Below the pieces are notes generated by a model. That model was given only the letters and a program-made list of their open reading frames with translations. It was not told the DNA's origin and did not search any database. The position numbers and the translations under genes were made by a program. Positions 21,601-33,600 of a stretch of DNA of 64,000 nucleotides are shown here, in pieces. Within the stretch, counting starts at the first letter, position 1. Each line of letters starts with the position of its first letter. Source of the stretch: Cyclina sinensis (lineage: Eukaryota; Mollusca; Bivalvia; Venerida; Veneridae); NCBI GenBank assembly GCA_012932295.1, contig JAAONU010000002.1, positions 38,871,521 through 38,935,520 of the forward strand, read 5' to 3'.

Positions 21601-24600
21601 CTGGACTGGCCCTAACCAAATATCACATACTTCTTTTTCCAAAATATTATACATGTATAATGTTATTTTGGACTCTTAACAATGAATAGTTACTGTTTCA
21701 GTTTAATCTACAAATCAGTAAATGACCGCAAAAATCTCTTTTTTCAAATGCTTTAAAAATTCACTAAGAAGACATACATGTACCAATAAAATTTTAGGTA
21801 TATAATGTATACACTAACAAAACCAACAGCATACATAATAATAATGTGCAAAAACAATCTGCTTTCCTGGATAATTGGTGGCAGACAAAGTGCCCCATTC
21901 TGCATGACCACATAATTGTTAAATGAAAACTTTTGAGTGAAATTTATTAAAATCACAAACATAACCTAAATAAACAAAGATTTCCAAGTCTAACTAAAAG
22001 TTTGAAAAGTTGAAAAAGAAAAAATCCAACATCAACAATAGCAGATCAATAAGATTACCTGCTAGACATCTGGTAAGTATGCCAACTGGTAGAAGTGGGT
22101 CAATCATGGACATAAGTCTCGCTGGTGAGGGTGTGTACTGAACCAGGCTCGCTATATATGCTGCCATGATGCCATCTGGGACTCGTATCTGGTAGGACAC
22201 CGCCCGCAGTGCCGTTGATATCACAATATTACCACCAGCACTATCTCCAGCAAAACAAATACGTTCACCTGTCCAACCTAATGGTATATGAAAGAAATCA
22301 TGAAGCTGAAGACTAAATCTTCCATTTTCAAAGGTCCTATTGTCAGATGGCTTAAAAAAGACAACCTGACCAATAAATGAATTTATATGCGAGACAGGTG
22401 GAAGAAATATAGTCAAAGTCATTTTAAAGACTGCATGTAAAAGTGCAAAAACTTACAACTGATTTTCACCAAGAAACAATTTCAGAATTAGCGTCTCTTG
22501 AATAAAAAAAATTCTTAGGGTGTATTTGATTTATGAATAATTAATTACAAACCTAATTTTTCAGGATTCTTTAAGGCCCAAGCATAAGCATAGAAGCTTT
22601 CCTCCAGACCCCTGGGGAAGGGAAGCTCAGGTGCCAACGCATAATCCACAGACAAAATAGGCATCTCTAACTTTCTGGCCCATACACGTAAATAGTTCTG
22701 AAAGTTTGTAAAAATTCATTAAAAAAATATACCACTACAACAGACCTTGCTGTAACTATTCACCATAAAATAAGAACATCTAACTTCCAGTCTATACCCA
22801 AAGTTTTAAACTCTGCTAGATATACAAATCTATAACCAACTTCCTTATATCACTGTTCTTCTTTGATATCACTTTTAGTACTTAGTCTAAACACTAACCT
22901 ATAAATAGGTTTTTCACTTTAGCTTTGACGAGTTCTCCTTCTCAGCAAAAGTACTGGTCAGAACTTAATGAAGCAGTCAACTAGTATACTGTTAACAGTA
23001 CATGTTAACTTTCACCTAAAATCTGCTTAAACATGTATACATTCAAAATAACTTTACTACTGATTTAAATACACTAAATAAACTGACAATCTGATTAAAA
23101 TCATATACTAAACATCACTATGCTATTAGGGAGATCGTGAACTTCAGTCAGATTGATAAACTGATGACTTACTGGTGTTTTTTTTTTTTTAATATCTTAA
23201 TGGCAATAAGTTAAAGATATAGAGTAACCTATAAATGAAAATCATTGATAATGTAAAGAAGATTTTTTGTAAAAAAAAATCCCCTAAAAAGAATATGAAT
23301 ATAATATACTGATATCAACCTAAAAATTGTAAAACAGCAACTCTCTACATAAAAACCGTTATGAATGTATTTACTCACTGTGGTTTTTCATTGACACCTG
23401 GGTTCTGGATTATAACACATTCAATATCCATTCACATTTATATGATTTTTTTTAAAAGAAAACTGAAGGCTGTAAATTTCAGGGTATGCCTGAGTCTCTT
23501 TTTGAAACAGCAATTGCTAAATTATGTTTCCCAAACACGTTTTCAATTTGTGCTACTGCAAATCATATTTATGCATTAAAGCCTGGAGACCTGTTCAGAA
23601 TTATACTTCATCAGTTGCTAATGCAAGTATGTCACACAAGTACTTAAGTTTTAGACAAAAGCTGAGTCAGTAATTACTGTATGTCATACAGAATAGCTAC
23701 CGGGTACATACATATCAAATGTTCTTCTAGTATGTAAAAAAACCCAGCTCTGAAACTTTTATACACAGTAAAACAATGACCATTCTGTACAGAAATAAGG
23801 AGCTGAACTACCTTAGTTATCCAAATAAATGTGTGTACTACAGTGTTTGAAAAGGTGGTAAGGGGGTGAGTGAAAGAGAAAAAGCATAAAAACTTAAAAT
23901 TTTAAACTAGACATCAAAAATCAAATAAAACTAAAAGAACATGTCTACAAGTGTGTATTTAACTACAACTGCAAACCTCTTACAGTCATGACATGGAAAT
24001 CTAAGAAATGAAAAAAAATTGTATTATTCTCATGTATGTTGCCTCAAATAGACACTGATATATATAATTTAAATTGCATGTATAAAAGTAAATGACTTCA
24101 TATTTTTTTAACCACCATGGTCTTTTGTTTTCAGAAACTTTTTACATATCTGAAAGGGATCACTTATATATCCCCATGATGTATCTGCCCCCCAGAATTA
24201 CTTTGTAAAACAGGACACTCATGAAGCCAATATACTTAAATGTCTCAAATAGCTTATGGTCTAACTTAACTAACAAAGTGATTGTATTCTCAACAAGCCA
24301 GCCAATGGAATTACTTATAAACATGCATATTTTTGATGTCTGATATATTGATATATTAACAAAAACTATATAAGTTTCAAACTAAAAAAAACAACAACAC
24401 CCAACAAGAAAATTTTGATCTAACAAGAACTTGTTCAGGTGGACTGTAGTGAACAAAGTCTTTACTGTGACAAATATATCAGATAACTGCCTCATGACTC
24501 AGCAAATATAAATTTAACTGTATATGGTGGTTTTTAATTCTTCTGTTACTAAGATACGAGGCTTGAAAGAAGTTGCCAACCTCATGAGACTGTGAGGACT

Positions 24601-27600
24601 GTGCCACAAAACCTCCCCCATGGCAGTGGAATAGAAGGCCTTTAGACGGAGGTAGAATGGTGGGCTTGGCACTTCCAGTTTTAGGCTGGAATCTCTTCCT
24701 TGTGATCTGCTGTAAATACAGAAAACAAAGAAAAATCTGAGAAATTAAATCACAATAATAAAGTCATTCATAAAGGAATAATAATTATTATTATTATTTA
24801 ATTACGATGTACATTACCTTCTCATCATGAAGTATCATACTATAAAATTGTCCAACAGCATGTGCTAAAGATCCATTAAAGAATATTTGACAAGAGCAGA
24901 TTTTATACAACCTGCACACTGTAAGTACTATAAGATATTAACAGAAGAAAAGTCAACTGGCATCAATATGAAAGGAAAAGTTTTCAACTGTACTAAAGTT
25001 TTACATAAAACTGTGTCATATTTGTGTACACCTTCTGAAGGTATTGTCTTCTTTTTAATCCATAATTAATCATTTTTATTTCAACTGAAGGAATGAGACA
25101 ACTACGGACTTACTGGTAAATTATCAATGTTACTTAAAAAAGACAAAAACAAACTGTTAACTATTTACCATTCCTTCCCTGACAGCATGTGAGATTAATC
25201 TAACTTTGACAGGGGCGGGGCCAGTGTGAGCGCATGCTGGAGTGATTGTCACGGTATCCTCGTCCTCAATACAGCTGTCTACTCTTGGCAATTCAAAATT
25301 CTCTGGTTCAAGGGAGAGCACCTCACTCACCTCAACATGAGGAAATGTAACCGATCGTAGTTGCTGTGAAAACAGAAGTTTGACATGAGCGACTTTTTAA
25401 ACAAGAGCCATGTTACACATGGTTAATCCCCCCGCCGGGAAGAAGCTACCTGGAGGTTGTTCTTTCAAACACTCAATGTAATAATGTTTGAAGAAAATCC
25501 CACAAAAAATATGCAAGGTAGAGTTATTGTTCTTGCAAACTGCACTTCCTACCAATGTTCTATGTCAGTGTATTAAGTTTGAAGAAAATCGCTCAAGCAC
25601 TTTTGGAGTTATGCTTCGGACAAAGTTTTTCAATTAAATCTGATAAAGGGGAATAATTCTAAAAGTAGGCAAGGAAGAGTTATTATTCTTTCACACTGCA
25701 CCTCCTCCAAATGTGCTCTTTCAGTATATGAAATTTTAAGAAAATCACTCAAGTACTTTTGGAGTTATGCTCCGGACAAAACTGGAACGGACGGAAGCAC
25801 GGAGACCATTTCTAATATCCCCTCCGCCTTTGGCGGGGGGATAATAAGTTCAAGAATTCAAGAATTAGATATACATGAATATGCTGGGATTTTTAAAATG
25901 TAAACAAGTAAATCTGATAAAGGGGAATAACTCTAAAAATAGGCAAGGTAGAGTTATTGGACTTGTACACTGCACTACCTACCAATGTGCTCTGTCAGTG
26001 TATGAAATTTGAATAAAATCCCTCAAGTAGTTTTTGAGTTATGCTCCAGAAATAATTTATCAAGTAATTCTGATAAAGGGGAATAACTCTAAAAATAGGC
26101 AAGGTAGAGTTATTGTTCTTGCACATTGCACTACCTACCAATGTGCTCTGTCAGTGTATGAAGTTTGAATAAAATCCCTCAAGTAGTTTTGGAGTTATGC
26201 TCCGGACAAAATTTATCAAGTAATTCTGATAAAGGGGAATAACTCTAAAAATAGGCAAGGTAGAGTTATTGCACTTGCACACTGCACTCCCTACCAATGT
26301 GCTCTGTCAGTGTATGAAGTTTGAATAAAATCCCTCAAGTAGTTTTGGAGTTATAGTCCGGACAAAATTTATCAAGTAATTCTGAAAAATGGGAGTTACC
26401 TTAAAAATAGGCAAGGTAGAGTTATTGGACTTGCACAATGCACTACCTACCAATGTGCTCTGTCAGTGTATGAAGTTTGAATAAAATCCCTCTGGCAGTT
26501 TTGGAGTTATGCTCCGGACAAAATTTATCAAGTAATTCTGATAAAGCGGAATAACTTAAAAAAAGGCAAGGTAGAGTTATTGCACTTGCACACTGCACAC
26601 CTACCAATGTGCTCTGTCAATGTATGAAGTTTGAATAAAATCCCTCAAGTAGTTTTGGAGTTATGCTCCGGACAAAATTGTTTCGGACGGACGGACGCAC
26701 AGATGCACAGACGGACGAAGGGCATTTCTAATATCCCCTCCGCCTTTGGCGGGGGGATAATAAAACTATCAAAACCTATCAAGCAATTTTCTATACCCAC
26801 AATATTTATATACCCACTTAGTACAAATAAAATTCAACTTATCAGATGATAATCAATTTAAGACTGCACTTTTGGCTTGTTTAAACATCATAAAGTCAAC
26901 AATATAAGTGGAGATCAGATCATTAATTAGCAAACAAACATAAAAAAAAGAATTTTAGTATTTAATTAGTTCAGTCTATCTTTTATACCCTGGCACTGGT
27001 ATATTGTTCCTCTCTAACCCACCACACTGTCATTCATACAAAATTAACAAGGGAGACAATCTTGTTGAAAAATATATCCTAATAACAGTCTAATAATAAG
27101 CATTGTATAATCATGATAATCAAAAGTAATACTTTTGACAATACAATGGCACTTTTGTCAAACCACATCAGAATGAGATTTGATCCCAAAGGATCATCTT
27201 AGTTAACTTACATGTAGAAGAGGAGAGTCTGTTATTGACCAGAATGCTTTGCAGAACTTGATATCTGCTGTTCTAGTCACATCCACAACCTGTAAAAGGA
27301 AATTTACATATAATTAAAAGTGCATAAGAATCGGGCAGCTCCTTCTAAGAATTTTTTACGAAGTTATCAAATTGTCATTTCAAAGAAACAACAAGATGTC
27401 TCTTCATCTTATACACACTGCAATCTCTTTTACAAGATCATTTCTCTAGCTCCCGATAGTTAGCCCTAGTAAATACAGAATTGCCAATAGCCTCCAAATT
27501 TCATCTAAACAAATGGTAAGTTTCATTAACCAATATGAGCTCAGATAATATGCTAAAACTTGTAAACCTCATTTCAATAATGCAGAATTTTGGGACAAGT

Positions 27601-30600
27601 GCAATAATCACTTTTAACTTAATGGTCCATATGAACAGACAGACCAATAATGTTATACCTGGAAGGGAACAAAAAAATCTGATATAAGTGCACATTGTAA
27701 TAAAGAAGTAAAATGTCCGATATACCCTCTTTACATAAATACAGGCTTCTATATAAACTGACCTGCTTGGCTCTTAGATCATAGTCTGCAAAGTACTTCC
27801 CACTGTTGAACAATGATGAAGCAATCTGAATCACCTGAGAGCTCTCTTCGTAACATTCACTGAATGTTGCCATGGCAATAACAACTGCCTGCAAAACTTT
27901 CTGCATGGATTCACTAAACTGAAATAGGAAGGAATATTCTAATGTTTAACTATATATGATGTGTAAAATTTAGTAGATATTTTTCTAAATACCCATTATT
28001 GACAACAAACTTCTGACTTTCTAGATCAAGCACTTGACAGCAGAAGGACCATTTACTTATAACAACATGTAGAATGCTCTTTACAAATAACACATCAGCT
28101 AACTGTTCCAGTCATTAGCAGGGGAAGTGGGGGTGTGGGGGTGTGTGAGGGGGGGGGCAGGCTCGTGAAGTTTAACATATGTATGTATATTAATGGTACA
28201 ACTTTTCTTTAAATAAAAAGTTACAACCTATATAATATTTTGCGGGTTAAATGTGTTAGGTGAACTATCAACAGGAGAGTGAGCTGGGGTCAAGATTATT
28301 CAGTAAAACAATCAGTTTAAATGTTGTTAAACATTTCTTGAACAAGAACTATCTCTAAAGGTGATGAATACCCCCAGATAGAGCCTTGACACAGTAATTT
28401 CTACATTTATAGTTAGTCTGCCATAATAAATATAAAAAATTGACTGAAAATTTCAAAACTCAAATTTCTGTGAAAAGTAACTCATCTGTATAAGTCAACC
28501 ATATGGATAAACAAACAAAACTTATCATCCTGCCAAAAAATTAGAAGAACTCAATACAAACACTAAATGATGAAGACATGCAAAAGTTTGATAATACTCA
28601 AATGAATAATTGCTGAAAAAAGCACAGACCAACTTATACTGGACAAACATTATTATCTTTTATATGTTAAAAAAAATAAAATAAAAGGACCATAACTCAG
28701 TAAAACTTGATTGGACTGGAACACAACAATGACATGCATGAGTAGCCTTAGTACTTATGATTCTTGTTGAGAACTAATATGGACAAATTTATGTATTAAA
28801 AAAAGAATTAAATGCCCATCAGTCAGAGAAAAATCATGGCAGAAGAATGTAGCAACAACATGCACAACTACGCTTGGTACTTATGATTCATGAAAAGTAT
28901 CATTAAAATCTGTATAACGGCTGATCAGAAACAGTCTGGTCAAACTGATGTGTAAAAAAAATATTGAAGGGCCATAACTCGGTGAAAAATCACTGGAGTG
29001 GGAATGTGACAAGAATATGCACAACTACATGTAGGCTTTATACTTCTGAGTCTTGTAAAGTATCATTAGAATTTGAGAAACAGTTGCTGAGAAACAGTCT
29101 GAACAAATTTTGTCTACAGCCGGCCGGACAGACTTACCTATGCAGAATGGAAAAATGCAGAACAGAAGACCTGTCATGTGTACATGCACATTCATGAAAG
29201 CAAAAATGGTAATATTCTACAAGTGGCATTGCTAATACAGATGCAAAAATACTCAGATAAGGATAAACATCCTTATCTGCTAAAAATCAGAAGGGTTTAA
29301 TTGACATCTTAAGCTTTAGACATTTGCCAAATTGCACCATTTTAAATAAACAATTTTTTTTCTCTGAGGCCAACAACACAAAATTAGATACAGTTCAACA
29401 TCAGATCAATGTTGACTTACCTGAAATCCAAGACATCTGCCATAAAAGCAGTCAGTATTGAGCATTTCTACCTCAAGAAGTAAATCATCACCTATTGACT
29501 CCTCATCCAACAGGAACAGTTCACCATCCTTACTGTATTTCATCAACTGCTGGAGGTAACTGCATCAGGTAAAAATGAAAAGGTACAGTGATGTTCCACT
29601 TGAAGGTCAATCAAAAAGTGGTCTTAATAATGTAACAGATCAGACTTAATAATGAACCTTACTTTGACAAATTTTTATACTTTTTTAAATTGCTGGTTTT
29701 CACTAGATTTTCAACTAGTTAAAGATGTTTTAACAGAGGAACCCTACTGTAGCTATTTTCAAGCATTGATTTCTGTGATACTCTGTTTCAAATTGCAGAC
29801 AGGGTATTATCTCAAGTTTAGACAGAAATAAATTTTGATGTCTATTCCCCTGCTGTCTTGAAAAAACAAGGTACGAAAAACTAACATGAGGAGATTGCAT
29901 TTAACATTCCCTGGCTGGAGAAAATCTTTTACTTACTTCTGAAACAGATCTGATATAACAAAATTAATGTTGATTTAATTGTACAATTAACTGACAGCTG
30001 TTTAATGTATGGTCATTCATCAGATTATCAGTCAATCAAAGCTATTTTAAGACCTCCTGTCAGTATTTCCTGCTACGAAACACTACTGACATTTATGATT
30101 TATATATTGTTGAGCATACAGCCAGTGTAAGAATATAAAACCTCCTTCATAAATCAGCAAAATTCTTGGATAGATATTCAAGTATGTAATGTTTTAATAA
30201 GGAGCATACCATAAACATGCCATCAGCTGGCCAAGAACATCTACATAGCCATCGAGTTCCTTGAGATAATGTGATGATCTGAACAGCAAGCTGCTCTTGT
30301 TGATGTTTATGTGACGACATAACTGAATCAGATGTATGCAGCATCTATAGACAAAAAACAACAAAAACAAAGCTATCAAAATCGCACTGCAATAAAGTTT
30401 TGTGGGCTGTCAGAAACACAGCTAATGCACTGAAAGTCAAACTACATTAGAATATCAATGTTTAAGCTACTTAGAAAATGCAAAAGTAACACTTAATGAA
30501 TTATTTGGATTATATCTTATTTGACAGGGTCCTCTTGTTCTAAGCTTTCATGACATCATACAGTAGATTGTAATATCACATCAATGTCTGACAATATCAG

Positions 30601-33600
30601 AGTAACTTTAGAATTCTGGAATAGCCATCCAACTATCAGAAGGATAGATGCTTCTTAATGGTTTGAGGACTACTAATATTACAGTTAAGATACCAAGACT
30701 TTGAGCACCTGATCACAAATGTTTCAAATAAGTACTACCCTAGCAGAAATTTTGTATGAAAAATTTTATCAATCTTTAAAAAAAATGACTGGGCTGCTAA
30801 GTTCAACTACTTCCATTGGCTAGGTATTGACTGATAATAATAATTTAATTAAATCTTCCTTAAATTTCAATAAGAAATGATGAACGAATAAAAAAATAGT
30901 ATTGTAATATAATTCAATAATTTTCCTCTTAATTGCATCATTTACATGGCCAGTTGTTTTAGTTGGACACCTTTCAAAAGACTGTTAGTCTGACAAAGTA
31001 TACCACTGCACAAACAAAGCATTTTTGAAGACCTAAGCATACCATTTTACAAGCTCTTGAATCCAGGTCAAAACGGCTCATCTTATGAAAGGGTCCCCTC
31101 CTACCCCAGGAGTCTTATGTGTTTGTGATTTGATAATTATGCCTTTCCTCAGGTTCACAAGGGGCCAGCACAGTGTGGGATGGTGTTTTATGACTGATTG
31201 TGACATAAAATGAAGGTGAAAAATACTGTTGCAACTCCACAACTGACTAAAAAAAAAAGTAGAATGATCTGTAAGTTTTGAGTAATGTTCTTAGAGTGTG
31301 ATTTACATATGAAAAAGGAGGTAATACTTTTTGGTAGAGGGATTCAATATCTAAAAGATGAGAATAAGGTTTAAGCATTTGATTAATACGTAGAAGAAAT
31401 ACAACATGTTTATTATAGACAATGGTGAAAATGTCATTTCTCAAATTCTCACCCTTGTCAATGATAATACTTGATATGTACAGGGTTCATGATTGTTTCT
31501 TCATCTTAGTGAAAATCATAAAACACCATCCTCACATTGTGCTAGACCCTGTGCTCAGGTTTATACATGTCTGCATAAAAACTGAAATAATCATATTGAT
31601 TTTAAAAATAAAAAGTCATGTAAAAATTTCTGTTAAGTTTTTGTTGCCAATCTGTTAGAATGTGGACAAATACAAATTACGACAGCAAAAAATACCCAAA
31701 TACACTTGAAATATACTTCAATACTGATGAAAGATGGCTTTTAACAAAAACTTATTGTCAAGTTTGTTTCTACAAGGAACAGATAAACTAGAGAATGAAA
31801 ATTAACAGTGAAAATTTTAGTTATTCAGTCACACACATTAATGATTAACATCATTTTAGACATAAACGGCTATCATAAGATTTACACTCTGTGAAAAAAT
31901 ATATTAATGCATGTTCTTTCCCTTTAGTAATGTCTAAAATCGTTTTGCAGTTGGAACATTTAACTATTCTAACTCACTTTCCAATAAGATTTTTATTCTT
32001 ATTGTCAGAGATTTCTGTATGTACGTTGTATAATTTTTATATAAAAGGTATAATAATCAGGGGTGCAGAGATGTTTGAAGCTCAATCGGTCCAACTACCT
32101 GACAATTACCGCCCCCTCCAAAAAAAAAAAAAAATCAATTCTCAACACACTTTTGAGGGGTTGCCAGCCACCTACCAAGATGGGTTGCCTGCCTGCTCAG
32201 TGCTCATTGCATTGAGCCATTTGAATTTTGCATCAAAAAGCGAGGAACACAAAAAAAGTTAGCTTTTATAGCCCACCCATTTCAGGGAACAAAAATTCCT
32301 ATCATACTGCCGAGTGGAAATGGTCAGAGGGTGAGTAGTTTTCTGATCACTCATCCTGCAGGACGAGTGCATTTTTTGGGGAAAATTCAAAACCGCAACA
32401 AACATACCGATGAATCTGTTTAAATAATACCATAAAGTCACAGTTTAACAACAGTAAATGTCAATTCTACATGTAATACACTGTCAAAACGAAACCGGAA
32501 GCATGTTAAGTAAAGGGGGAGGACTGCGCCTTCTTTAATTTAGTTTAAAAACCACACAGTACCATTGATGTTATGTATCCTGCATTTTGACTAAAAAATT
32601 GTAGCCTACTGCCTTCAGTCTGATCAAAGACTTACACGGTCAGTTGGTCATTGACAAGTTTATTAGGGTGTAATTGGGACAGATTAGCAAGGTGTGATAT
32701 ACACAGATGGTCCGGGACTTATGCTGTGTATTTGTTCTTAACAGATTTTGTGATTTTTATACTGGGTGTATTTACATTAGGAATACAAAATTGTCAATTT
32801 CTGGACCGACTGAAATGTGATTTTCGAAGATTCGAAGCGGTCCTAGAGATTCCAGATCGTTCTAGACCGACGATTTGTCGGATTTCTGCATGCCTGATAA
32901 TAATTATAGTAAATAATACCTAATAAGTAAATATCACAAGGTTTTTTTCTCACAGCAACATGCGTGAAAAGAAACCTGAATACAAATAAAAGAGTATTAA
33001 CTGTAAAGTAATCATTAAAACTAACATTTTCTCATCAAATATTTGAAGTTATTAGTTAAGTCCATAATTTTGCTTAATTTACAAAAATATTTTGATTAAA
33101 TGATAGAATTCAAGTGTATTTGGGTGTAATTAGGTATATTTGTGTATTTTGTGTTGCCGTACATATTAATACCCTCTGTTTATTGAAGTGCCATTAAATA
33201 TTCAATATACAGCATGCACTATTATTGTATGTAGTATGTTTTGTCTACAAATGGTACAAATTTGGACTAGTATACTTTTATAATGGAACATCTCGTCTAT
33301 CCCCTCTAAATAGGTAAAGAGTCAACTCGGCCCACTTTTAAAAAAAAAACGTATTTTTAAAAACGTATTAACTTTTTCTGATTACTTGCATGTTATCAAG
33401 GCAAGCTGTTTTAAATGAAAAATAAGAGATATCTGGTATATTATAATATAATTATTCATTGTACTTCTCCAGAATTAAAGTATATTTAGAAGAAATTTGT
33501 TACATTTATTCTTGCAGATTCATTAAAAATTGATATAATACAAAATTAATGTGTTTCCTTTGATGTTTTTTGTTTGTAAAGTAATCTTCAATAAAATATG

